Shown here one piece after another: positions 23,028 to 35,375 of a stretch of 64,000 nt of DNA. Below the pieces are notes generated by a model, which was given only the letters and a program-made list of their open reading frames with translations, had not been told where the DNA came from and did not search any database. The stretch is from Carex sylvatica (Eukaryota > Streptophyta > Magnoliopsida > Poales > Cyperaceae): positions 94,787 to 158,786 of the forward strand of contig CAXKVR010000033.1 of the NCBI GenBank assembly GCA_964058845.1, in the 5' to 3' direction. Each line of letters opens with the position of its first letter. Positions within the stretch are counted from its first letter, which is position 1. Both the position numbers and the translations under genes were made by a program.

Positions 23028-25470
23028 GTGATGGCGTAACCGTATTGTGATTATTCACATGACGTGATTTTTTTTTTTGAAAATTTGACACATCACGACA
23101 CGTCACGTGAAAGATCTGATCACGATACATCACGTGTAGCCAAAGCATAACTAACGTACTGTGATTATTTTTATGAATTTGATCACGGCACAACACAATA
23201 CATGGCTCAAGTCACGACATGCCACATATTTAGATTCCTAAATCTACCCTTGAATTGAAATATTTTTTTGTAGAAAGATAAGAGAATAAAATTTAAAGAT
23301 TCTGAATCACCTGGCATATTATAGAACCGTACATATCAGATTGGTAGAGTGATTTTCGCTTTCAGTGTGGTTCTAAGTTCTGACTTGATAGAAACACATC
23401 TGGTGCTTTAATTAGTTTTTGATTTTTTGGATACGGTGATCTGATCCGGTCAAATAAAATTTCCAATAAGGTTCTTCTCTGCTCTCTCTCTTGTTGGGGA
23501 TTTGTGAAGAGAGAGCAATATATAGAGGTGTTATTGTCACAGCAGAGTTCTCTGGTACAGAGCAGAGCATGAAAAAGCGTTTTGGTTTTATTCTGTCTTG
23601 CAGCCGTCGCTCTCAAAAATATTTTCATAATTTGAACACCCCTAAAATTATAAAAGAAAGAAATTACATTGTAGCCCTTCAAATTTCATTTCAACAAACT
23701 TTTGTTTTGGTAACTAATTATGAGAGGTGGGATTATAAAATTTAATTAGAGGGACTAAAACATAAAATATATAATATGTGAAAATATAAGTTACTAAGAT
23801 TTGAACTCTAAGTCTCCAAAACTATTAAATTAAATTCTAACCACTAAGTTACAAATACACATTTAACATTTAACATTTAACATTTAACATTTAATATTTA
23901 ACATTTAACATTACATTAGGACGGCTGAACTATATATATATATAAAAAAAATCAATTAAGTTTCAATATGTACATGATAAAAAAGAAAGAAGATAAAATC
24001 ATCAAAATGACTGAGCGCTTCCTGAGTTATACTTAGATCCACCTTGATAGTAACTATTCTTTTGGTGATTATATAGTTTCATCAAACAATTTGCATCGAA
24101 CGAAAAAAAAAAATGTCAAGATGCTCTTACATCTTGCCTACCAGAGAACCAGATGGAGTAAAAAAAACAGAAAATTAAATAGAAAGAAAAAAAAGAGAGG
24201 AGGGGTTTTATTGCAAAAGAAGAGATCTCTTGAAAAGAGGGAAAGCAAAGGCAAAGGCAAAGGCAAAGACAGGTAGTGTTGTAATAAAGCAGGAGGAGGT
24301 AATAAACCAGTCATAAGGGGTGTTGGGTTTTAGTTACAACTTAGAGAAGAGGAGACAGTGATGCTTCTATCCTCAATTAATCTCCTCTCTCTTCTTTTGC
24401 TTGCATCAAAGTACCCAAAATTCATTCCTTGTGGGTCCTTCCCTGTTCCAAAGTTAACTACTGATAGCTACCAAATCAAAACAACCTGAATTTTCTGTGC
24501 CTCATACTGTGTAGCTAATCATGAGTCAACTATATATCTACTTAACCAAAATGCATGCATTTGTTAAGATAAAGGTTTCTTTAGTTAGTGGAAAACAATA
24601 TATCATGGCGAATCCATTTTTTTTTTATATCACCAAGAATCTGATTTTCTTTGTCTGTCTTTATTCTTCTTCTTCTTTTTAATGTTTTACTTTTGCATTT
24701 ATAGGATAAAGTATGTAGGCCTTTTACCATTGTAATATATTATTTAATGTATTAATTTTCTACATATTGTTATCTTCAAGCATCTGATCACAATTATAAA
24801 CTATCACAAAAAATTTAGACAAAAACGAGCACAAACTTTATATGTTTAGAGGCCATTAATTAATAAATGATATTAATTGGTTCATCATGTGCATGATAGG
24901 CATTATAATGTCATGTTTGTACAAGATGGGCATTATTAATTTCCTTTAATAATTGCTAAACTTCCAATAATATTATCACATAATATTATTCAAATTAATA
25001 TTCTAATTTGTTGCTCTAAGTAATACTCGCCCAACACAAAAATCACATGTTGTAATAAATAAGTCATTAATGCTACATTATCATGACACATAGTTTCAAA
25101 ATATTTATTTATTAAGTTGTAAAACATTGTGCAGATATCTCAAATGTATTATATAAGAAGGATCCAACAGGAGAAAGTGCTAGCTCCTAAATAATGATTA
25201 ATTATTAACCTACCTCATGAATTGTAACAACATTGGTGCCATATATGAACATAAACTAAAAATCAGAACATCTCCCTCTGCTTTAGTTCTCTTCTCCACT
25301 TCTAAGGTCCTACAAAAGCACAACAGAATCGCTTCCAACTCCAATGACAAAGAAAAAGAAAAAGAGAAACAAAAAAAAGAAAGAGAGAAGAGAATATTTC
25401 AAACTAAATAAATTACCAATCCAAAATAGCCCAACAATGCACACATACAGATGACATAATCAAATATATA
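23028..25470. other. Intergenic upstream of the CLE gene
   Basis: No convincing gene was found. Bases 23040-23220 hold repeated CACGTGA/TCACG-type words, including two with a CACGTG core. A 7-bp tandem array lies at 23857-23913. The tract 24160-24270 is purine-rich and ends in aaaggc repeats. Confidence 0.4.
23857..23913. repeat. 7-bp tandem repeat (ACATTTA)n
   Basis: About eight copies of ACATTTA, with one variant unit (atattta), run head to tail. Confidence 0.8.
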
Positions 25471-25838
25471 ATATTCTTCATTTTATATATATATATATAT
25501 AAGCTCTAGCAGCAGAACTCCATCCATCCATCCATCAATCCCCTTATTTTCCCACCTTCACCTTTTCTCTCTCTAACACAAGCTATCTAGCATATATATC
25601 TTCTCTTTTCTCTTAGATCTTATTCTTGCATAGTTTCTTGCAATGATTCATAATATATCAAGCTTTTTTTCATCTACACAAAGCAGTGAGTACTATTTCT
25701 TGTGATAAGAGGCAGTAGACACACAGAGAGAGAGAGAGAGAGAGGGAAGATATATACTCAAGACCCAACCAAGGATATATATAGAGAGAGAGAGAAACAA
25801 AGGTAAAAGAAGGAAGCATAGCAAGAGAGAGAAGATAT
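25471..25838 (+). promoter_or_regulatory. Probable promoter and leader of the CLE25-like gene
   Basis: A TA-rich TATA-like tract lies at about 25484-25500, followed by a pyrimidine-rich region, a GA repeat (25725-25744) and a purine-rich leader up to the start codon at 25839. No transcription start is visible directly. Confidence 0.4.
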
Positions 25839-27408
25839 ATGACAATGAGTTGTTTAGGCAGCATGGCAAGAAGAATGGTGTGTTTGCTTTGTGTTGGCTT
25901 TTTTGTTGTCCTTGTATTGCTACAAGGTGTGACAAATGTTGAAAAACAAGGTGCAACTAAGGTTGCTTCCTTCTCTTCTAATTCATCTCTTCCTCCTCCT
26001 CCTCCTCCATTGCCTCTTCAAAACAATTTGCAAGTACCCAAATTGAAAGGAAGAACAATGGGCCCAAAGGAGTTTGACACATTTAGAGACATCAAGAGAA
26101 AAGTCCCAAATGGACCTGATCCAATTCACAATAGGTATGATAATTTTTATATGCTTTTTTTATGTATTTTGTAATACCATTTGTTTAAACATTTTCTATC
26201 CTTCATGGGTAATTGATAATTGTCTCATGAAAAAATATGTATGTTTTGTGTGGCTTTATATAATTTACAACTGAATATTGATTAATTAATGGATAGAATA
26301 TGAATTTAATTACCAAATAATAATAATAATTATCTTGAGGGTCATATATAGGTTCTTAATTCTCTAAATTGATATATCTATTATCTAGGTAAAAACAATA
26401 AAATAATGCCCTTCTGAATGATTAATTGCTACTTGCATATATGAATATGGATTTAATTAAAAAAGGCTTCAAATTTCAATTAGGTTTGGCAATAACTCTA
26501 ATAATTGCTGGTCAAACTTTGCATTTGTCTGTTCAAAGTTCAACCAAAAGAAAAAGTGAAAAAGATGAAGTTTCTTCTTTTTAACTTTAGTTTATAACTA
26601 GTTTTGATATTCTAATTTCCCATTTTTTCTTTTAGTTGTAACAACAACAAAAAAAGGAAAAAAAAAACATAGGTTGATATATATATGATGCAAAAGTATG
26701 GTAAGTGATTAAAGTGCAGAAGCTGGCTCCACAACATGAGACATCAAGTACATATATATGTTGTGACTTGTGTGCATTGCACAGGATTCCTTTTGCACTT
26801 TTCCATTTATGAAATTCACTTATTACCCCAAACAAGAGACACTCTACTCTACCCATTTTATTGTACTGGTCACAGGCATATTTGGGTACCCACTTTAAAA
26901 TCAGACAGTCATGTCCAACTCTCATGTTGTTTTTGTACAGTTTGAGAGGAGCAGAGACTGTCAGGTTGTCTCCATAAAACAATAAAATGGAGAGCACAAA
27001 GCTACACACACACACACACACACACACATAATAGAAAGAGAAGATACTTATCCTTATTGCAAACTGCAAAGTATATATAAAAATAAAAGGAGGCACATCA
27101 GTGTCACCATATCCCTAACCTATCCTAGGTACTATATAGGAAAAATACAAACCATGACCACCAAATGATTGACACATGCATGACACAATTGTGGGTCCCT
27201 CAAAACAAAGTACACAGATATCTCCTTAATTTAAAATAATTATCTAATTAATTGAAAGCCTAATTAATGAAGTATATATCATAATAGACACATAGGTTCA
27301 CCTGATGCACTTCCTTGGCTGCTTGCGCCAATTAGTCTGATCAACTATCTTTGCATTTGTTTTTGCAGGAGAGCCGGTAAATCGGGGCAACCGCCGGGCC
27401 GGCAATAG
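25839..27408 (+). CDS. CLE25: CLE signalling peptide precursor, CLE25-like
   Basis: Exons 25839-26134 and 27369-27408 join in frame (AG|G) to give 111 residues. The second in-frame ATG at 25845 is an equally possible start. An N-terminal hydrophobic segment (about residues 12-30) is a secretion signal, followed by a variable serine/proline region. The mature peptide motif is RKVPNGPDPIHN near the C-terminus, preceded by KRK/IK basic residues and followed by a short tail (RRAGKSGQPPGRQ). RKVPNGPDPIHN is the CLE25 type. In Arabidopsis CLE25 acts through BAM receptors in dehydration signalling from root to shoot, and also in phloem. The 1,234-bp intron falls at the first residue after the peptide motif. 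It contains no recognised element. Confidence 0.92.
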
Positions 27409-29620
27409 AGGGGGGGTGGGGAGGGGTGGGGTGCTGGTATAATAGAATGGAATTCCAATGATAGGAAGGTGGATCACAAAGTGATGTGGGTCTCATTGCT
27501 GGTTTTAACTATATATACATCTATATATATATAACTTGGAACATGTTTGATTTGGTAGCAATTGGTCAAGTGTTAACTTTTGCAAAAGGAGTCCAAGCCA
27601 GCAGCTTCACTCACACAAAATTCACATTCAAAAGATTCTTTGACAAAGGTTAATGCATGCAAGAAGCTTTTGCAGTGACTTTAGTGATATATCCTTCCTT
27701 TATTTTTGGTGAGAGAGAGAGAGAGAGAGGTGTCATCCAAGAAGAAGATTTCTGTTGTGAATGGGAACAAAGTCCAAGAATTTTCTACTAGTTAATTAGA
27801 TATACAAACACAAGGCTTCTTACAATTTTGTTGATTTTTTTCTTTTTACTTTTTCTTTTTCATCTGTTTTTTTTTTAGTTCTTTCGAGTGGGCCAGTAGT
27901 GTCATATGGATTAGGCTCTTTTAATTTTTTAAATATCTTTTGTTTTGTGACTTGTGCCTTCTAAGTGAAGCATTTCCACTAGTTAAATAGTATTAATTTT
28001 GTCTTTTGTTTGTATCTATCATTATCTAACTATTCTTTTTGTTGAAAAAAAATATTATCTCAAGTGTATGTATCACTCAGTTTGAGAAGCACTAATTAAT
28101 TAATTGCCTTAACTAAAGGGCAATTCAAGTCTTTTGTCTAGGGTCCCCTTTCAACGATATTACATTATTTCATATTTTTTCATCTATTGACAATAAAATT
28201 TAATTATGAAACCAAACATTAACATATATATACATCATAAGACGATTATGAGACTTTATGTATACATCATCTTTTATTAAATTATTTTATTTTTAAAAGA
28301 TGAATTGAATTAACGAGATATGTGGAAATAAACATCTTTAAAAAAAAATTGTACCAAAAATTTATATTAATGTAAATATATATATTGTAACATTATGAAA
28401 TTAACTCATTTAATTTCCTAATTGATTTGATTCTTAAATATATATATGGATATATATTAGTTGCCTTAAAATTACCTCAGACAAAAGGGAATATTTTTTT
28501 TATAAAAACTTGGTAATTGAGGTGTTTGAAATTTGAATTGTGTGACTATTTCGCTGTTAGTAGGTATTTCTCTACTCAAATTCAAAATTCAAATTAGAAA
28601 GAAGGATGTAAAAAAAAAAAGAACTTGCTTTTGCTTTTTGTAAATGTTTTGGTTATGAGCTCTAAGGTTTCAATAGAATATATATAGACATAGAACTAAA
28701 AATCTAGCTAGGCCTTTCTCCGTCTGAATAAATAAAATAGTTAATAAACAAACAAATATGAAACAATAAACCCAAGTGCAAAGAGGAGCCAAAAAAACAA
28801 AGAAACAAGGAAACAAAAAAAATAAAAATAAATAGAGCCTCCAGAGTCTTTTTTTTTTTTTTTTGAGAGAAACCCGTAGGTATTGAGCATCCAGTCTCAA
28901 ATAGAGAAAGAAAGGGATGCTTTTAAACTTTATCTTTTCTTTTTTTTCCTTTGGTTCCTTATCTTTAATTTGTTTTCCTTCTTTTTTCTTCTTTTATAGT
29001 ACCAAATTGTTGAGGCAACCGAGAACTCAAATTAATCCCAGATCTGCCTCCTTTAATTTAACCGGTGGGTTTTTTTTTTTCTGTTAATTTGGTTGTCAAT
29101 CTATTTCTTCAAACTTGAGCTCAAAATTCCCGATTTTTTAATTAATTGAAAATAAAAATAAAAAATATAGCAGATTTCGGTCCCCTAGATTAATTAAAAA
29201 AAGAAGTTTCTGTGTATAGAGAGGATCTCACCATTTGAGAGGTAACCATAGAAACGATGGAACTCACTCTTTTTTTGGAATGAATATTAAATTCTTTATT
29301 TAATAATGGAAAGAAAAGAAATAATCGTGGTTGGGAAGATTCTAGTAACAAAAGTCATTGAAATTGATATTTGATATATTGGAATAATATGTTTTGTTAT
29401 GGATTGACCCTAAACGAATAAAAGAGTAACTAAAAGAAAAGAAATCCAATCTATTAGTTATTTTAAAAAATGCGAGAAGTTTTATATGTCTAGTGGAAAA
29501 TTGAAATTTAGAAAAAATGTGATGGTTTATTCCGTTCAACTATAGTGTCTGGACAGAATAAATCATACCGTTCCGTTAATCTTGATCCTAATAAGTGATT
29601 TAACTTAAATATATATATAG
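27409..29620. other. Intergenic downstream of the CLE gene
   Basis: AT-rich with short homopolymer runs, for example T at 28849-28863. No coding sequence, RNA gene or clear inverted repeat was recognised. Confidence 0.45.
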
Positions 29621-31012
29621 AGTCCGACTAGCGTCAAAACGTTTGGATATAGAAATTTATCCAAACAAGTCCTGGGTCGTTGGATTGGTTTCTAGATTTG
29701 TGTTTTATCATATTTCTAATCAACCAAACGGAAAATTATAATAAGCGCTCCGTTATTTTTTTTCCACCGTCTCCACCCGCCTCTTTCTTTTCCTCCCGTC
29801 TCTCTCTCTCTGTCTTTCTCTCGTTGTCTCCTCCTCCACCCAGAGAACAAGAAAACCTCCATGCACCCTGACCCCTCGCTTCTCCCTCTTTCTTATCCTT
29901 AGCCTCTCTCTATTAGTCTTTTCTCCTCCGCTCAGCTCCGCCCAGCTCCTCCGCTCGGCTTCCCCAGCCGCACGAGCTCCTCTGGTATAGGTTCTCTTTC
30001 AGTTACCTTTAGATATTTTTGATCAATCGTTTCTCCTCTTGATCGAGTTTTTATGGTTGTCTGGTTGAAGTTTTGGGATGACCATCCGATGGGAACACTC
30101 CTAGGACCTTAGTGGATCTGAACCGCATGAGCCCATTATCCTTCCACCGTTGAGAGCGGGAGGTACGCTTAATACTAGCTTCAATAGCCAATAGAGTTAC
30201 TGATAACTCATTTTGCTGAATTCTAATTTCTGAGATTTGCACTTCTGTTTTATCAGGTACAAGGTGTTTATAAACCCAAGCATCAAACGAGCCTCACTCA
30301 CTAACCAAATGTGCTGGAAGAAAAGAAATAATGTTGTGTTTGTATGCGAAATGTAAATTAGACAAATTAGAACATTGCTATTAAAAAGAAGTTACGATTT
30401 TTATGTAATATTTCTGAAGTAGTCATCTTGTACATCTATTTATAATACAAGTATTTTTTGCTATTGATCTTTATTTTATTATTGTGTTGTAACCTATGTA
30501 CTTGATGCGATATTTAAATTAAACATATATATTAGCACGGGTATTATATATGGGGACTAGTAGTTGTTAAAACTGAAGGTGTGTGATGTTTGGATTGGAG
30601 GAATATGTATCTCCTTTTACAGAGAAGAGTTAATTAAACTTTGCAAATAAAATTAGAAATAAAAACTAATAGTCAGAGAAGAGGGTTGAGCAGGAGAGAC
30701 AATCGGTTGGAGGTGCTGGGCGGAGTGGAGACAGAGGACAGCGTCGGGGTGGACATCAGCACGGAGAAGAATAGGTGAAGACAACAACAAAGAGAGAAAG
30801 AGAGATTGTGGGGGCAGGGATGGAGCCATGGAGGAAAAGAAAAGGAGAGACAGAAAGAAAAATAAAGCAATTAACGGAGCGCGACTTTCCGTTTCGTTTA
30901 TTATTTTCATCAGCGATAGATCTGATAAAGCACATATTTAAAAGTTCATCCAACGACCCAAGACTTGTTTGGATAAATTTTTATATCCAAACGTTTTGAC
31001 GCAAGCCGGACT
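29621..31012. mobile_element. Foldback element with long inverted ends (1.4 kb)
   Basis: The left end starts AGTCCGACTAGCGTCAAAAC and the reverse complement of the right end starts AGTCCGGCTTGCGTCAAAAC. Similarity is high for about 65 bp (CGTTTGGATATA, ATTTATCCAAACAAGTC, TGGGTCGTTGGAT) and continues weakly for about 250 bp through pyrimidine-rich sequence. Both sides are (TA)n, so the target site is not resolved. No transposase ORF is seen. Confidence 0.8.
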
Positions 31013-31031
31013 ATATATATATATATAGCTA

Positions 31032-31436
31032 GATGGGCAATGGTAAATTGTAATGTATAAGCATTTTTGTGCATTGAACCATAAATCAACGATTCAAAAT
31101 CCAAATGACTGATCCAAACCATTCATCTTGTTCTCCATATTAATGTGCTTGGAGACTAAATTTTACATTTTTTGGAATTTTTTTACTATTTATTAAGCAA
31201 TTTTGAAAATCGTTGATCCAACGGTAATAGTAAAATCAAAAGGCACCGTTGGATCAGCGATTTTCAAAGTGGCTTAATATATAGTAAAATTTTTTCCAAA
31301 AAATGTAAAATTTGGTCTCCAAGCACATATTCATATGGAGAACAAGATAAACAGTTTGGATCGGTCATTTGGATTTTGAATCCAGTGATTTATGGTCCAA
31401 TGCATACAAATATCTCTGCATTGCAATGTACCATAG
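31032..31436. mobile_element. Foldback MITE, terminus type C
   Basis: Ends read gatgggcaatggtaaattg and, inverted, tatggtacattgcaatg. The inverted core includes GCTTGGAGACTAAATTTTAC. The left flank is (TA)n and the right flank is GAGAGA. Confidence 0.85.
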
Positions 31437-31441
31437 AGAGA

Positions 31442-31790
31442 GAGATTGACTAATATGCTTTCGGTAGCATATGGGCCGAAGTGCTACTGGTCTAAATTTG
31501 AAATTTTAAAATCCAAAAATTCAATCTGAACCGATCATCTTGTTCTCCATATTAATATGTGATTGGAGACCAAATTTTATATTTTTCTGATTTTTTTACT
31601 ATTTATTAAGCTACTTTGAAAATCGTTGATTCAACGGTGGCTTACAAAATAGTGCCACCTTTGGATCAGTGATTTTCAAAGTGGCTTAATAAATAGTAAA
31701 AAAAATCAGAAAAAATGTAAAATTTAGTCTCCAAGCACATATTAATATGGAGAACAAGATAAATGGTTCAAATCGATTTTTTGGATTTAT
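31442..31790. mobile_element. Foldback MITE, terminus type D, right end lost
   Basis: The left terminus is gattgactaatatgcttt. Both core arms are present. The right arm breaks off at about 31788 in a TA tract before its terminus. Confidence 0.8.
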
Positions 31791-31822
31791 ATAAATATAT
31801 ATATATAGAGAGAGAGAGAGAG

Positions 31823-32226
31823 AGTAAGGCTACGCTACTTCACGAATTAAACGGACTGTTTTAATTCGCGCTCATATCTCTAATTACGAAGTTCAAATAG
31901 CCGATCCAAACTATTAGATGATTAATCTATATTAAAATGTGCTTGGAGACCAAATTTTATATTTTTTAGAATTTTTTTACTATTTATTAAGATGGTTTGA
32001 AAATTATTATTTTTTAATGGTGCAGAATTTTAATAAAAACAACAATTTTCAAACCATCTTAATAAATAGTAAAAAAATTCCAATAAATGTAAAATTTTAT
32101 CTCCAAACACATTTTAATATAGATTAAACATCTAACAGTTTGGATCAGCTATTTGTACTTCGAAACTAGAGATATGAGCGCGAATTAAAACACACTAATT
32201 AATTCGCGAAGTAGCGTAGCCTTACT
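31823..32226. mobile_element. Foldback MITE, terminus type B
   Basis: Ends are agtaaggctacgctacttc and its inverse. The central stem uses AAGATGGTTTGAAAAT. Flanks are GA/TA and TA repeats. Confidence 0.9.
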
Positions 32227-32280
32227 ATATATATACACACACACATGCATATATATATACACACACACACACACACATGC

Positions 32281-32313
<33 letters not shown>

Positions 32314-32348
32314 TGCATATATATATATATACACACACACACACATGC

Positions 32349-32379
<31 letters not shown>

Positions 32380-32382
32380 TGC

Positions 32383-32413
<31 letters not shown>

Positions 32414-32444
32414 TGCATATATATATATATACACACACACATGC

Positions 32445-32475
<31 letters not shown>

Positions 32476-32508
32476 TACATATATAACACACATACATATA
32501 TATATATA
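32227..32508. repeat. Compound minisatellite of alternating (TA)n and (CA)n blocks joined by ATGCAT
   Basis: Units of the form (CA)4-8 ATGCATA(TA)4-11 repeat about eight times. It fills the gap between two MITEs. All six frames stay open only because of the dinucleotide composition. Confidence 0.9.
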
Positions 32509-32935
32509 GAGGTTGGCTACTATGCTTATATAAGCATATCTCCACATATGCTTATAACTCATTTTTGTGTTTCCAATGTCTAAATGATCGATCTAAACCG
32601 TTAGATGTGATCTCTATATTGAAATGTGCTTGGAGATAAAATTTTATATTTTTCTGAATTTTTTTACTATTTATTAAGCCTATTTGTAAATCTCTAATCC
32701 AACGGTGGCTTCTAATTTTACTGTTTTGTTAAGCCACCATTGGATCAGCGAATTTTCAAAGTAGCTTAATAAATAGTAAAAAAAAATCAGAAAAATGTAA
32801 AATTTTATCTCCAAGCACATTTCAATATAGAGATCACATCTAACGGTTCAGATCGACCATTTGGACATTGGAAGCACAAAAATGAGTTATAAGCATATGT
32901 GGAGATATGCTTATATAAGCATAGTAGCCAACCTC
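32509..32935. mobile_element. Foldback MITE, terminus type A
   Basis: Ends are gaggttggctactatgctt and its inverse. The terminal block contains GCTTATATAAGC and ACATATGCTTATAACTC. The core arms are complete. Confidence 0.9.
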
Positions 32936-32937
32936 AT

Positions 32938-32972
<35 letters not shown>

Positions 32973-33398
32973 GAGGTTGGCTACTATGCTTATATAAGCA
33001 TATCCCCACATATGCTTATAACTCATTTTTGTGTTTCCAATGTTCAAATGGTCGATCGGAACCGTTCATATTGTTCTCCATATTAATATGTGCTTGGAGA
33101 CTAATTTTTATATTTTTCTGAATTTTTTTTACTATTTATTAAGCCACTTTGAAAATCGCTGATCCAACGGTGGCTTCTGATTTTACTGTTTTGTTAAGCC
33201 ACCGTTGGATCAGTGATTTTTAAAGTGGCTTAATAAATAGTAAAAAAATTTAGAAAAATATAAAATTTGGTCTCTAAGCACATTTCAATATATAGATCAC
33301 ATCTAACGGTTCAGATCGACCTTTTGGACATTGGAAACACAAAAATAAGTTATAAGCATATGTGGGGATATGCTTATATAAGCATAGTAGCCAACCTC
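32973..33398. mobile_element. Foldback MITE, terminus type A
   Basis: Same termini as the copy at 32509, with both arms complete. The left arm carries the AACCGTTCATATTGTTCTCC form of the core and the right arm the GATCACATCTAACGGTT form. The arms are therefore not exact complements. Confidence 0.9.
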
Positions 33399-33460
33399 TA
33401 TATATATATATACACACACACACAGATATATATACACACACATACATATATATATATATA

Positions 33461-33900
33461 GAGGTTGGCTACTATGCTTATATAAACATATCCCTACATA
33501 TGCTTATATAAACATATCCCTACATATGCTTATAACTCATTTTTGTGTTTTCATTGTCCAAATGATCGATCAGAACCGTTCATCTTGTTCTCCATATTAA
33601 TATGTTCTTGGAGACCAAATTTTACATTTTTCTAAATTTTTTTTTACTATTTATTAAGCCAATTTGAAAATCACTGATCCAACGGTGGCTTCTGATTTTA
33701 CAGTTTTGTTAAGCCACCGTTGGATCAGCGATTTTCAAAGTGGCTTAATAAATAGTAAAAAAAAATCAGAAAAATATAAAATTTGGTCTCCAAAAACATA
33801 TTAATATGGAGAACAAGATGAACGGTTCCGATCGACCATTTGGACATTAAAAATAAAAAAATGAGTTATAGGCATATGTGGGGATATGCTTATATAAGCA
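33461..33900. mobile_element. Foldback MITE, terminus type A, right end merged with the next copy
   Basis: The left terminus gaggttggctactatgctt is followed by a short internal duplication (atataaacatatccctacat, twice, 33480-33525). The right arm ends at GCTTATATAAGCA without the outer tagtagccaacctc. Confidence 0.85.
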
Positions 33901-34294
33901 TATCCCCACATATGCTTATAACTCATTTTTGTGTTTTCAATGTCCAAATGGTCGATCTGAACCGTTAGATGCGATCTCTATATTGAAATGTGCTTGGAGA
34001 CCAAATTTTATATTTTTCTAAACTTTTTTACTAATTATTAAGCCAATTTGAAAATCGCTGATCCAACGGTGGCTTCTAATTTTACTATTTTGTTAAGCCA
34101 CCGTTGGATCAGCTATTTTCAAAGTGGCTTAATAAATAGTAAAAAAATTCAGAAAAATGTAAAATTTGGTCTCCAAGCACATTTCAATATAGAGATCACA
34201 TCTAACGGTTCAGATCGACCATTTGGACATTGGAAGCACAAAAATGAGTTATAAGCATATGTGGAGATATGCTTATATAAGCATAGTAGCCAAC

Positions 34295-34297
<3 letters not shown>
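33888..34297. mobile_element. Foldback MITE, terminus type A, left end merged with the previous copy
   Basis: It begins at the shared GCTTATATAAGCA without gaggttggctacta. The right terminus (tagtagccaacctc) is complete. Confidence 0.85.
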
Positions 34298-34339
<42 letters not shown>

Positions 34340-34363
34340 TATATTAATGTATGTATATATATA

Positions 34364-34769
34364 GAGTAAGGCTACGCTACTTCGCGAATTAAATGGGCTA
34401 TTTTAATTTGCGCTAATATCTCTAGTTTCGAAGTCCAAATAGTCGATCCAAACCATTAGATGTTTAATCTGTATTAAAATGTGCTTGGAGAGCAAAATTT
34501 ATATTTTTGAATTTTTTTTACTATTTATTAAGATGATTTGAAAATTGTAATTTTTTTAATTGTGTAGAATTTTAATAAAAATAGCGATTTTCAAACCATC
34601 TTAAAAAATAGTAAAAAAATTCCAAAAAATATAAAATTTGATCTCCAAACACATTTTAATATAGATTAAACATCTAATGATTTGGATCGGCTATTTGGAC
34701 TTCGAAACTAGAGATATGAGCACGAATTAAAACACCCCCATTAATTTGCGAAGTAGCATAGCCTTACTC
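34364..34769. mobile_element. Foldback MITE, terminus type B
   Basis: Ends gagtaaggctacgctactt and its inverse (one mismatch). Complete arms, TA/CA flanks. Confidence 0.9.
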
Positions 34770-34845
34770 TATATATATACATACATATATATATATACAA
34801 ATATATATACACACACACACATATATAAATGTATGTATATATATA

Positions 34846-35252
34846 GAGTAAGGCTACGCTACTTCGCGAATTAAATGGGCTATTTTAATTTGCGCTCATA
34901 TCTCTAGTTTCGAAGTCCAAATAGCCGATCCAAACCGTTAGATGTTTAATCTATATTAAAATGTGCTTGGAGAGCAAATTTTATATTTTTTGAATTTTTT
35001 TTACTATTTATTAAGATGGTTTGAAAATTACAATTTTTTTAATTGTGCAGAATTTTAATAAAAATAGCGATTTTCAAACCATCTTAATAAATAGTAAAAA
35101 AATTCCAAAAAATGTAAAATTTGATCTCCAAACACATTTTAATATAGATTAAACATCTAACGGTTTGGATCGGCTATTTGAACTTCGAAACTAGAGATAT
35201 TAGCATGAATTAAAACACCTCAATTAATTCACAAAGTAGCGTAGCCTTACTC
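34846..35252. mobile_element. Foldback MITE, terminus type B
   Basis: Nearly identical to the copy at 34364. The flanking microsatellite before each copy (CA runs, then atgtatgtatatatatag) is also similar, so the pair may be a segmental duplication. Confidence 0.9.
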
Positions 35253-35256
35253 TCTC

Positions 35257-35289
<33 letters not shown>

Positions 35290-35375
35290 TTACACACACA
35301 CACATATATGTGTGTGTGTATATATATATGTATATATGTGTGTGTGTATATATATATGTATATATATATATATAT
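35253..35375. repeat. TA/CA/TG compound microsatellite between MITEs
   Basis: (TA)n, then (CA)n, then (TG)n blocks. The CA and TG blocks are inverted with respect to each other. Confidence 0.85.

Noticed and set aside
23362..23745. Overlapping 106- and 84-codon open frames
   Set aside because: No recognisable domain, no clear start context or splice sites, and AT-rich composition.
32185..32583. Several long open frames of alternating Tyr-Ile and Cys-Val or Thr-His
   Set aside because: These are translations of the TA/CA repeat, which lacks stop codons in many frames.
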